Assembly: GCF_029626175.1 (NCBI RefSeq)
Contig: NZ_JARUBM010000002.1
Location: 1,426,001-1,490,000 of the forward strand
Length of the DNA: 64,000 bases
Source of the DNA: Micromonospora sp. WMMD1082
GTDB lineage: Bacteria; Actinomycetota; Actinomycetes; Mycobacteriales; Micromonosporaceae
Direction of reading: 5' to 3'
Below are positions 51,321 to 58,679 of this stretch, piece after piece. The notes under the pieces are model-generated. The model did not search any database and was not told the origin of the DNA. It saw nothing but the letters and a program-made list of their open reading frames with translations. The position numbers and the translations under genes are program-made. Every line of letters begins with the position of its first letter. Positions within the stretch are counted from its first letter, which is position 1.

Positions 51321-51880
51321 GATCCCACTCCATGGATGCCGATGCCGGTGACCTTCCAGGTGTTGTCGACGATTTCTAGGTCGGCGATCACGAGTCGAAA
51401 GCCGCCGGGCGTGTCGTTGTAGGGCTCGCCGGATGCCTTGTAGACCTGGCTTCCCCTGGTGTCCATGCAGTCGCGGATCCGTGCTTTGGTCGGTGTCTTG
51501 GGAGGTTCGAGGCTAACAATCGAGGGGCTGAACTTTGTCTCGCCGCGGCTGCGAAGGCCCTTGTCTCGCAACGACTTCACGCCATCCCGCAGACGTTCGT
51601 ACGCTTTGCCAGCCGCGTGCGCGGCCAACCCCGGGTAGTCGGGGTCGGCCGTTTCCGTGGCCTTGAGGTACGCCCGCTGTGCGCCGAGGTAGGCATCAAT
51701 GGCCTGCCTCTGAACGTTAGTGTCCGGGTCGTTCGACGGAGTGGGCGTCGAGGTTGTCGCGATGCTCGGGCTGGCGCTGGGCAGGGTGATGGGCGGTTCT
51801 TCGGGGTCGGTGCAGGCCGCCAGTGTGGCTGCGACGGCGAGCAGGGTGGTCACGGTGATGGTGCGGGTGGTGCGGTTCAT
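51290..51880 (-). CDS. Putative lipoprotein of the Tad-pilus locus
   Basis: A 196-residue lipoprotein. ITVTTLLAVAATLAACTDPE contains the lipobox AAC with the lipidated Cys, followed by a Thr/Ser/Pro linker. The folded part (NVQRQAIDAYLGAQRAYLKA; IADLEIVDNTWKVTGIGIHG) resembles small NTF2-like lipoproteins common in actinomycetes. ATG at 51880 begins the signal; the frame above it is antisense spill. Sits between the winged-helix gene and the secreted protein in one minus-strand unit. Confidence 0.8.
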   Translation of the reverse strand: MNRTTRTITVTTLLAVAATLAACTDPEEPPITLPSASPSIATTSTPTPSNDPDTNVQRQAIDAYLGAQRAYLKATETADPDYPGLAAHAAGKAYERLRDGVKSLRDKGLRSRGETKFSPSIVSLEPPKTPTKARIRDCMDTRGSQVYKASGEPYNDTPGGFRLVIADLEIVDNTWKVTGIGIHGVGSCSAQGSSSS

Positions 51881-51992
51881 GTGCCCTCCAGCGCCGCTTC
51901 TGTTCGTACCTCGGAATGTCCGTTCGCCGCTACTGTCACGTGTGCACGTACACGCTGGCAGTGGCCGTCGAGGTTCGTGTCGGGCGGCGTCG

Positions 51993-52319
51993 TCATCCCC
52001 GTTGGATACGATGGTAGGCGTCGATGACCGCGTGGTAGAGGTGGACCTGTAGCCGCCCCTCGTCGGTGATGGCGTAGACCGGGACCAGGCGGTCGCCGTC
52101 GCGCATCGTGGACTTGCGGACGTGGTTGTCGTTGGCGAGGCGCCGGAGGCTGCGGCCAACGGCGTTGTCGTCTACGTGTCCGCCCTCGACCTGGCGCTCC
52201 AACCGGCTGACCAGCTCGCGGAAGCGGTAGGGCCGCTCGGCGATGGCGCTGAGCACGGCCGGGTCGTAGCGGAAGCGAAAGAGATCAGAAATTTCTAGGT
52301 AAACATTTACATCTATCAC
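51993..52319 (-). CDS. Winged-helix regulator
   Basis: A 108-residue winged-helix protein: SDLFRFRYDPAVLSAIAERP, YRFRELVSRLERQVEGGHVD, then NAVGRSLRRLANDNHVRKST (recognition helix) and a wing VPVYAITDEGRLQVHLYHAV. It belongs to the PadR/HxlR-like broad class. The GTG at 52319, directly after GGGGGAAAGTT, is chosen; the upstream extension is not domain-like. Divergent from the pilus genes and first in its own unit, it may control both. A 15-bp palindrome lies 23 bases upstream. Confidence 0.8.
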   Translation of the reverse strand: MIDVNVYLEISDLFRFRYDPAVLSAIAERPYRFRELVSRLERQVEGGHVDDNAVGRSLRRLANDNHVRKSTMRDGDRLVPVYAITDEGRLQVHLYHAVIDAYHRIQRG

Positions 52320-52616
52320 AACTTTCCCCCGAGTGATACCGCGAGTCCAAGACTCGACAGTGCCACGTCCGTGCCGCATCGGAAAGGTAAATATTCCTCT
52401 ACATCCTGGTCTCACAACGGAGTCTGCCCGTCTGGGTGTTGACTCGGTTGGCCGTTTGATCGAGGACATAGGAAGACTTTTCATGATTTGCCGCTGACAC
52501 GCGTGTACTTACCGCGGCGCACGTACGTCGGTGTACGCGAGCGAATGTCCGTAGACCGGCCTTCGCTGATCCTGTACGCCTGGAAGGGATTCCAGCTCAC
52601 GAGGGGTGGCAAGCCG
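52320..52616. promoter_or_regulatory. Divergent promoter region of the Tad-pilus locus
   Basis: About 297 bases without a convincing gene, unusually AT-rich for this genome. It holds the palindrome at 52342 and two related sequences, AGGTAAACATTTACATC (52296-52312, in the regulator start) and AGGTAAATATTCCTCTACATC (from 52385). These could be operator repeats for the winged-helix protein. A clear promoter pair could not be set. Confidence 0.4.
52342..52356. promoter_or_regulatory. 15-bp perfect palindrome CGAGTC-CAA-GACTCG
   Basis: Six-base arms around CAA, 23 bases before the regulator's GTG. The GAGTC/GACTC core matches the array at 40268-40325. It probably is an operator for the winged-helix regulator; binding is unproven. 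Confidence 0.45.
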
Positions 52617-53273
52617 ATGACCGTAGGAGTGGCGCCGTCGCGCGCCCAGCCGACGGCCGTACGTGCGGTGACGCCGTCGCTTCGACCGAGGCGGCGGGTC
52701 TGGTTGTTGATCGTAAGCCTGCTCGCGATGGTGGTGTGCGCCGGGGCGTTCGCGTTGGTCTACGTACGCGCCGACACGCGGGTTCAGGTGCTCGCCGTCA
52801 CGCGTGCCGTGGCAGCCGGGCAGACGATCGCGGTGGCGGACCTTCGGGTGGTCCGCGTCGTCCCGGACGCGGGCGTCGCGCTGGTGCCGGCCTCCCGGGC
52901 GTCGCAGGTGATCGGCGCGACGGCGGTGGTACCGCTCGCGGCGGGTTCGCTGCTGACCGAGTCGCAGCTCGGGCCGGCGGCGTGGCCGCCGTCGGGGCAG
53001 GCGGTGGTGGCGATCCCGGTGAAGGCCGGTCGGATCGCGTCCGGGGTGACCCCGGGCGTGCGGGTGCTGGTGATCCCGGTGGCCAAGGAAGGCGACCCGC
53101 AGCCGGCACCCTCGGCGTCGGGGGCGCCCGCTCCGGTGAAGGCGACCGTCGTGCGCGTCGCGGCGACCGACGGCGCCGGTTCCTTCGTGGTGTCGCTGCT
53201 GGTGGCGCGAGCCGACGCGGTCCGGGTGGCCGGCGCCGCAGGTGACATGTCGATCGCGGTTGCGCAGGACTGA
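52617..53273 (+). CDS. SAF-domain protein, CpaB/RcpC-like
   Basis: A 218-residue membrane-anchored protein. One helix (RRRVWLLIVSLLAMVVCAGA) is followed by a SAF domain (VLAVTRAVAAGQTIAVADLR) and a second half (SGQAVVAIPVKAGRIASGVT; GVRVLVIPVAKEGDPQPAPS) as in CpaB/RcpC, which stabilise the Flp pilus secretin in Gram-negatives; in actinobacteria it is an envelope assembly factor. ATG at 52617 with GAGGGG upstream; the longer frame to 52488 lacks a site. First gene of the plus-strand pilus operon. Confidence 0.85.
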   Translation: MTVGVAPSRAQPTAVRAVTPSLRPRRRVWLLIVSLLAMVVCAGAFALVYVRADTRVQVLAVTRAVAAGQTIAVADLRVVRVVPDAGVALVPASRASQVIGATAVVPLAAGSLLTESQLGPAAWPPSGQAVVAIPVKAGRIASGVTPGVRVLVIPVAKEGDPQPAPSASGAPAPVKATVVRVAATDGAGSFVVSLLVARADAVRVAGAAGDMSIAVAQD

Positions 53274-53276
53274 GCC

Positions 53277-54008
53277 ATGCTGATCGCGGTCACGTCTACG
53301 AAGGGTTCGGCCGGGGTGTCCACCCTCGCCGTGGTGCTGGCGGCCGTGTGGCCCGGTGACGACGCGCCGATCGTCGTGGAAGCCGACTGCGCCGGTGGGG
53401 ATCTCGGTGCCTGGCACTGGCTGCCGGACAGCCCTGGCGTGGCGACCCTGGCCACGCAGAGCCGCACCGGCAGTGTCACCCTCGACGCGCATTTGACCCG
53501 CCTGCCGTGCGGGGTTGATGTGGCGCTCGCCCCGGCGGGCCGGCACCCGGCCACGGTCGCGGTGGGGCTGCTCATGGAGGCCAACCTTGCGCTGTGGACG
53601 AAGGAGCGGCCCACGATCGCCGATGTGGGCCGGCTGGAACCGGGCGCGCCGAGCGCGGCCGTCGTCGAGCAGGCCGACACGGTGTTGGTGCTCGCACGCG
53701 GTGATGAAGGGTCGCTGCTTCGGCTCGCCGACGCCGACCTGCCCACAGGGACTACCCGGCTGGTGCTGGTTGACGGGAGCCGCTACACGCACGCCGAGAT
53801 CACCGAACGGACCGGCCTGCAGGTCGCGGCCGAGGTGCCGTGGGACCGCCGGGCCGCCGACGTGGTCGCCGGGCGGCGCAAGGTGAGCAAAGCCTGGACG
53901 CGCCGTGGGTTGCCGGCCGCTGCCCGCGCCCTGGCCACCGGTCTCGCCACGCCGCCCACCGTGCCCACACCGGCCGTGATTCGCAGCCACCGAGGGGGTG
54001 AGGTGTGA
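53277..54008 (+). CDS. CpaE/TadZ-like MinD-family protein with degenerate P-loop
   Basis: A 243-residue MinD/ParA-fold protein. The N-terminus MLIAVTSTKGSAGVSTLAVV stands where KGGVGKTT is expected; the P-loop Lys is replaced by Val, so ATP hydrolysis is doubtful. Switch-like VVEADCAGGDLGAWHWLPDS and the C-terminal helix region remain. CpaE/TadZ places the pilus machine at a pole and is often degenerate. The TGA overlaps the TadA ATG (TGATG). Confidence 0.82.
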   Translation: MLIAVTSTKGSAGVSTLAVVLAAVWPGDDAPIVVEADCAGGDLGAWHWLPDSPGVATLATQSRTGSVTLDAHLTRLPCGVDVALAPAGRHPATVAVGLLMEANLALWTKERPTIADVGRLEPGAPSAAVVEQADTVLVLARGDEGSLLRLADADLPTGTTRLVLVDGSRYTHAEITERTGLQVAAEVPWDRRAADVVAGRRKVSKAWTRRGLPAAARALATGLATPPTVPTPAVIRSHRGGEV

Positions 54009-55315
54009 TGGCCACCGAGGCTGAACTCGTCGCCGAGATGCGCGGGCTGGTCGCCGGGCAGATGGCCGCGCACGCCGGCACCGGGCCGATGCCGATCGCC
54101 GAGCGGCGGCGCCTGGCCGAGCGGTACACCGCCGACGTGCTCGACGCACACGCCCAGCAGGCCGTCGCCCGAGGCGACGCGCCGCTGTCCGCGCAAGCCG
54201 AGGCCCGCATCAGCCGGGCCATTGTGGACCGCATCGCCGGCGCCGGTGGGCTGGAGAGCCTGCTCGGCGACAAGGACGTGGAGAACATCGAGGCCAACGG
54301 CTGCGACAACGTCTTCGTCCACCGCACCGACGGCAGCTACGAACGGGTCGCCCCGATCGCCGAGTCCGACGACGAACTGGTCGAGCTGATCCGCGCGTTT
54401 GCGTCGGAAGCGGCGATCGGCGACGACGAGAAGGGCACCGGCCAGGAACGCACCTTCGACCGCAACAACCCGGTGCTGGATCTGCGCCTACGCGACGGGT
54501 CACGGCTGTGCGCGGTGATGTCGGTGTCGGCGCGGCCGTCGCTGTCGATCCGCCGAGCCACCATGATCGAGGCGAACCTCGACGACCTGGTGGGCCGCGG
54601 CATGCTCTCGGCGGGCATGGCCGAGGTAATCCAGGCCGCGATGCGCGCCCGCCTCAACACGATCTTCGCTGGGGGCACCAACACGGGCAAGACCACCTTC
54701 GCCCGCGCCGCCGCCCGCGCCATCCCCGCGACGGAGCGGCTGATCACCATCGAGGACGCGTACGAGCTGGAGCTGTACGACCCCGAGGTGCACCCCAACG
54801 TGCTGGCGTTCCAGTCCCGGCGGGCGAACCTGGAAGGCGTCGGCGCGGTCAGCATGTCCGCTCTGGTGCGCACTGCACTGCGGATGCGCCCGGACCGGGT
54901 CGTCGTCGGTGAGGCACGCGGCGACGAGGTCATCGACCTGCTCAAGGCGATGTCGCAGGGCAACGACGGCTCGTTCGCCACCGTGCACGCCTCCTCGTCG
55001 GGGCAGGCGTTCACCCGGCTGATGATGTACGCGGTCCAAGCGCCGGAACGGCTCACGTTCGAGGCGTCGGCGATGCTCATCGCCGAATCCGTGCACCTGG
55101 TCGTGCACCTGGACTGGACACCGGACCGCAAGCGGGTGGTGTCCAGCATCCGCGAGGTCGTCGGGTTCGACGGCCGTGATGTCGCCTCCAACGAGGTGTG
55201 GCGGCCCGGCCCGGACCGCCGCGCGATGCCGAACACCCCGCTGCGCGCCGAAACCCTCGACCGACTGGAGGCCGCCGGGCTGCGCGCGGCCACCATCGAC
55301 CGGATCGGGTGGTAA
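54008..55315 (+). CDS. tadA: Secretion/pilus ATPase, CpaF/TadA
   Basis: A 435-residue hexameric assembly ATPase. An N-terminal domain (DKDVENIEANGCDNVFVHRT) leads to Walker A FAGGTNTGKTTFARAAARAI, Asp box TIEDAYELELYDPEVHPNVL, Walker B ALRMRPDRVVVGEARGDEVI and the His box NDGSFATVHASSSGQAFTRL, all in the order of CpaF/TadA. It powers pilin insertion. ATG at 54008 overlaps the CpaE stop. TadB follows five bases after the stop. Confidence 0.95.
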   Translation: MATEAELVAEMRGLVAGQMAAHAGTGPMPIAERRRLAERYTADVLDAHAQQAVARGDAPLSAQAEARISRAIVDRIAGAGGLESLLGDKDVENIEANGCDNVFVHRTDGSYERVAPIAESDDELVELIRAFASEAAIGDDEKGTGQERTFDRNNPVLDLRLRDGSRLCAVMSVSARPSLSIRRATMIEANLDDLVGRGMLSAGMAEVIQAAMRARLNTIFAGGTNTGKTTFARAAARAIPATERLITIEDAYELELYDPEVHPNVLAFQSRRANLEGVGAVSMSALVRTALRMRPDRVVVGEARGDEVIDLLKAMSQGNDGSFATVHASSSGQAFTRLMMYAVQAPERLTFEASAMLIAESVHLVVHLDWTPDRKRVVSSIREVVGFDGRDVASNEVWRPGPDRRAMPNTPLRAETLDRLEAAGLRAATIDRIGW

Positions 55316-55319
55316 CGGC

Positions 55320-56144
55320 ATGGTCGCTGTCGTCGCGCTTCTCGGCGCCGGGTTCGCCCTCAGCGTGTTCGGTGTCGTCGCGGGCCTGCGCAAGCGGGCC
55401 GTGCAGCCCAGCGGGCTGCGCCGCCCGGTGCTCACGAGGGAGATGCTGATCCGGGCCGCCATTGCGGTGCTCATCGCGGCGGCCGTCGGGCTGTGGACCC
55501 GCTGGCCGGTCGGGGCGCTGCTGGCCGGCATCGCCGCCTACGCCCTGCCGACCGCGCTGGGCTCGGACCGGCATCAGAAGCAGGCGCTGGCCCGTACCGA
55601 GGCGGTCGCGGCGTGGGCGGAGATGCTGCGTGACAACCTGTCTGCCGCGGCCGGGCTGGAGCAGACCATCCTCGTCACCGCCCCGTTCGCGCCACCGGCC
55701 ATCCACGACGACATAGCCGACCTGGCCGCCTCGCTGCGGCTGGGCACCCGCCTTCCGGTGGCGTTGACCGAGCTACGCGGACGGATGGACGACCCCACCG
55801 GACGCCTGGTGGTGCGGGCACTGTTGCAGGCCAGCCAACGCCAGTCGAGGCAACTGGCCGAGCTGCTGTCGGAGATGGCCCGCCGGGCACGTGAGCGGGC
55901 CAACCTGCGGCTGCGTATCGCTCCTGGCCACGCGCGGATTCGCACCAACGCCCGCATCATCGTCACCTTCACCCTCGCGATGGCCGCCGGGCTGACGTTG
56001 TTCAACCGCAAGTTCCTCGCCCCGTACGACGACCTGATGGGGCAGCTCGTCCTGGTCGTGGTCGGGCTGATCTTCGCCGCCGGGTTCGTAGGCATCTCGC
56101 GGCTGGCCCGCGTCGGCCTAGACGCATCGAGGAGGCCGTCATGA
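55320..56144 (+). CDS. tadB: TadB-like inner-membrane platform protein
   Basis: A 274-residue GspF-domain protein. Two N-terminal helices (VALLGAGFALSVFGVVAGL; IAVLIAAAVGLWTRWPVGAL) precede the GspF core (VAAWAEMLRDNLSAAAGLEQ; RLVVRALLQASQRQSRQLAE) and two C-terminal helices (IVTFTLAMAAGLTLF; LVLVVVGLIFAAGFVGISRL). With TadC it forms the membrane platform that TadA turns. Overlaps tadC by ATGA. Confidence 0.92.
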   Translation: MVAVVALLGAGFALSVFGVVAGLRKRAVQPSGLRRPVLTREMLIRAAIAVLIAAAVGLWTRWPVGALLAGIAAYALPTALGSDRHQKQALARTEAVAAWAEMLRDNLSAAAGLEQTILVTAPFAPPAIHDDIADLAASLRLGTRLPVALTELRGRMDDPTGRLVVRALLQASQRQSRQLAELLSEMARRARERANLRLRIAPGHARIRTNARIIVTFTLAMAAGLTLFNRKFLAPYDDLMGQLVLVVVGLIFAAGFVGISRLARVGLDASRRPS

Positions 56145-57046
56145 CCGGGCCGCTGCTGCTCGGTGCCGGGTTCGGTGCCGGTTTCGCGTTGCTGGTCGGC
56201 TGGCTGCTGCCGGCACGCCTGAGCCTGGCGCAGGCGTTCGCCGCGCTGCACCCGCCCGCGCCGACCGTGACGCCGGTGCCGCTGCTGCTGCCGCCGGAGC
56301 CGGGCGGTTGGATCGCCGGGCTCGGCAAGCCGGCGGTGCCGCTGCTGGCCCGCGCCGGCCTGCCGCGTACGGCGACCATCGGTGATCTGGCCATCTGCGG
56401 ACGCGACCCGGCCCGCCACCTCGCCGAGCAGGCCGCCATGGCGCTGTGCGGCTTCCTGGCCGTGCCGGCGCTGGCGGGCATCCTCTACCTCGGTGGGATC
56501 ACCGTCGGCTGGCAGACGCCGTTGTGGGCGGCGCTGGTCGGTGCCGCGCTCGGCCTGTTCGTTCCCGACCTCGCCCTGGCCTCCGAGGCGGCCAAGCGGC
56601 GCAAGGAACTGCGCGACGCGACCGCCAGCATGCTGGACATGGTCGTCATCTCCTTGGCCGGCGGCGCCGGGGTCGATCAGGCCCTGCGCGATGCCACCGA
56701 CGAGCCCACCGACTGGGCGCAACGCGCCCTGCGGCAGGCGGTCGAGGCGGCGCACCTGACCCGCGTCCCGCCGTGGCAGACCATCGGCGGGCTCGGCGAC
56801 ACCACCGGCGTGTCCACCCTGTCCGAACTGGCCGCCGCGCTGTCTCTCGCGGGTAGTGAAGGCGCTCGCATCAAAGCGACCCTGACCGCCCGGTCGGCCG
56901 CGCTGTCCGCGCACCAGCTCGCCGAGGCCGAATCCGCCGCCACTTCGGCCACCGAACGCATGGTCCTGCCGGTGGTGGGGCTGCTCGGCGGGTTCCTCAT
57001 CTTTATCGGCTATCCCGCGTTCGCCACGGTTCTCGAAGCGCTCTAG
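56141..57046 (+). CDS. tadC: TadC-like inner-membrane platform protein
   Basis: A 301-residue GspF-domain membrane protein. Helices at 6-24, ~105-150, and the C-terminal VLPVVGLLGGFLIFIGYPAF bracket the core KELRDATASMLDMVVISLAG, GAGVDQALRDATDEP, TLSELAAALSLAGSEGARIK. It is the second platform subunit paired with TadB. The ATG overlaps the tadB stop. Followed by a 21-codon peptide and the pilin. Confidence 0.92.
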   Translation: MTGPLLLGAGFGAGFALLVGWLLPARLSLAQAFAALHPPAPTVTPVPLLLPPEPGGWIAGLGKPAVPLLARAGLPRTATIGDLAICGRDPARHLAEQAAMALCGFLAVPALAGILYLGGITVGWQTPLWAALVGAALGLFVPDLALASEAAKRRKELRDATASMLDMVVISLAGGAGVDQALRDATDEPTDWAQRALRQAVEAAHLTRVPPWQTIGGLGDTTGVSTLSELAAALSLAGSEGARIKATLTARSAALSAHQLAEAESAATSATERMVLPVVGLLGGFLIFIGYPAFATVLEAL

Positions 57047-57094
57047 GTCATCGAATCCCATGACTCGCAGTCGTTACGTCGAAGGAGCCCCGAC

Positions 57095-57160
57095 ATGACT
57101 GAAGACCGCATCATCTGGCCCGTGCTCGCTGTGGTCTTCATCATCGCTGCGCTGACCTGA
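57095..57160 (+). CDS. 21-residue single-helix membrane peptide
   Basis: An ATG eight bases after GAAGGAG opens MTEDRIIWPVLAVVFIIAAL plus Thr and stop: a short polar head then one hydrophobic helix. It lies between tadC and the pilin with its own strong ribosome site. Its size explains why standard gene finders would skip it. A small pilus-assembly or regulatory membrane peptide is inferred only from place and sequence. Confidence 0.6.
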   Translation: MTEDRIIWPVLAVVFIIAALT

Positions 57161-57216
57161 CCCGAACGAACTCACGGCAGTACCGACAAAGTCACTTTCG
57201 GAGGAGGCGTCACACT

Positions 57217-57435
57217 ATGACGTACCTGGCCCTGTCTTACCTGTTCACTCACATCCGCGCCGCCCGGCAGCGGCTGGTGCGCGTCTACCGCGATGACGGC
57301 TATTCCACCGAGACCATCCTGGTGGCCTCGCTGCTGGTCGTCCTCGCCATCGCAGTGCTCGCCATCCTGGCAACAGCCGTGACCAACAAGGCTAACGACA
57401 TCGATCTCGATGCCCCCGCCCCTGCGGCGCCATGA
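57217..57435 (+). CDS. Flp-pilin-like protein
   Basis: 72 residues. A charged head (FTHIRAARQRLVRVYRDDGY) ends at DDG-YSTET, resembling a prepilin cleavage site (Gly then polar residues and Glu), and is followed by one helix (ILVASLLVVLAIAVLAILAT) and a short Asp/Ala/Pro tail. This is the layout of actinobacterial Flp pilins: a cytoplasmic leader removed by the prepilin peptidase at 61442. GGAGGAGG precedes the ATG. Overlaps the next gene by ATGA-type overlap (57432). Confidence 0.8.
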   Translation: MTYLALSYLFTHIRAARQRLVRVYRDDGYSTETILVASLLVVLAIAVLAILATAVTNKANDIDLDAPAPAAP

Positions 57436-57827
57436 TTTGCAGGTTGCGGGACGGCGGCGGCGATCGTGGCTCGGCCACGGTCGAGGTGACCCTCGCGATG
57501 CCGCTGCTCGGTCTGCTGTTGCTGCTCATCGTGCAGTTCGCGTTCTGGGCACACGCCACCCACGTCGCGCAGGCCGCCGCGAACCAGGGCGTGCAGACCG
57601 CCCGCGCGTACGGCTCCACCGCTGATGCGGGTGTCGATGACACCAACGCCATCCTGGATCAGACGGCCGGGTCGATCCTCGCCGACCGCAGCGTGAGCGC
57701 GAACAACACGGCGACGACCTCGACGGTGACGGTGACCGGCAAGGCCGCCGCCGTGGTGCCGGGATTGTCGCTGCCGATCACGGTCAGCGTGACCGCACCG
57801 CGCGAGAAGGTGCCGGGGATGCCATGA
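57432..57827 (+). CDS. TadE-like pilus protein
   Basis: 131 residues. DRGSATVEVTLAMPLLGLLL is the TadE signature (G-S-A-x-V-E then a hydrophobic helix), followed by an extracellular domain (AHATHVAQAAANQGVQTARA; STVTVTGKAAAVVPGLSLPI). TadE/F/G are pseudopilins processed like the pilin. Coupled by overlaps with the pilin upstream and the next TadE-like gene (ATGA). Confidence 0.9.
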   Translation: MICRLRDGGGDRGSATVEVTLAMPLLGLLLLLIVQFAFWAHATHVAQAAANQGVQTARAYGSTADAGVDDTNAILDQTAGSILADRSVSANNTATTSTVTVTGKAAAVVPGLSLPITVSVTAPREKVPGMP

Positions 57828-58246
57828 CCCCCGAGCGTGCCCGCGGGATGGTGTCGGACCGAGGATCGGTGTCGGCGGAGATGGTCGTGCTCGCCACCCC
57901 GTTCATGATCCTGGTTGCGGTGTTCCTCATCTTCTGCGGCCGGGCCGCCTCCGCCGTCATCGACGTCGAGTCGGCAGCGGCGGCAGCGGCCCGCGCGGCG
58001 GCCGACGCGCCCACGCCCGGCGCCGCCGTCACGGCCGCGCAGGACGCGGTCGCCGCGACCACTGCCGGCAGCGTGTGGACCTGCACCACCAGCACGAACA
58101 CCGCGCAGCACCATCGCGGCGGGCAGGTCTCCGTGACGGTGACCTGCGTGGTGCCGATGTCCGACCTCGGCCTGCCGGTCGGCGCCAGCAAGACCGTGCA
58201 TGGCACGGCGACGGAACCGATCGCGACCTACAAGGCGGACATATGA
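57824..58246 (+). CDS. TadE/TadG-like pilus protein
   Basis: 140 residues. DRGSVSAEMVVLATPFMILV is a second TadE-type signature with the Glu in the helix start; the outer domain has a Cys pair (GSVWTCTTSTNTAQ; VTVTCVVPMSDLGL). It lies between two relatives with four-base overlaps on both sides. Probably a minor pseudopilin of the same machine. Confidence 0.88.
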   Translation: MTPERARGMVSDRGSVSAEMVVLATPFMILVAVFLIFCGRAASAVIDVESAAAAAARAAADAPTPGAAVTAAQDAVAATTAGSVWTCTTSTNTAQHHRGGQVSVTVTCVVPMSDLGLPVGASKTVHGTATEPIATYKADI

Positions 58247-58662
58247 GGTACAGGCGGTGGAGCAGGCGACTGGATCGTGATGCCGGGTCGGTGTCCGGCT
58301 ACACCGTCATCACCAGCCTGGCCGGGCTGGCGTTCGCCGCGCTCGTCCTCGACGCCGGCCTGGCCATCGCCACGAAGGTCGACGCGGTGTCGATCGCGCA
58401 GTCATCGGCCCGTGCCGGTGCCCGGGAACTCGACGTGCTGTACCTGCGGGAGACCGGCGTGATCCGTCTCGACCCGGTCAAGGCCCAGGACACCGCCGAA
58501 CAGTGGGTGGCCAACTCCGGGCTGTCCGGCACCGTCACCGTGGCCGGCAACACCGTCACCGTCTCGGTCACCACCGCGCAGCAAACCCAACTGCTGCAAA
58601 TGGTCGGCATCACCTCCATCCCGATCGCCGCGCAGGCGACCGCCACCGCCGTGGAACCGTAG
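58243..58662 (+). CDS. TadG-like pilus protein
   Basis: 139 residues. DRDAGSVSGYTVITSLAGLA begins the helix, with LVLDAGLAIATKVDAVSIAQ then SSARAGARELDV typical of TadG/Flp-associated pseudopilins (DAG..... followed by an AGA helix). The helix lacks the Glu of the other two. Ends 17 bases before the LysM-BTAD gene. Confidence 0.85.
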   Translation: MRYRRWSRRLDRDAGSVSGYTVITSLAGLAFAALVLDAGLAIATKVDAVSIAQSSARAGARELDVLYLRETGVIRLDPVKAQDTAEQWVANSGLSGTVTVAGNTVTVSVTTAQQTQLLQMVGITSIPIAAQATATAVEP

Positions 58663-58679
58663 AAGGGAGGCGGGTATCG

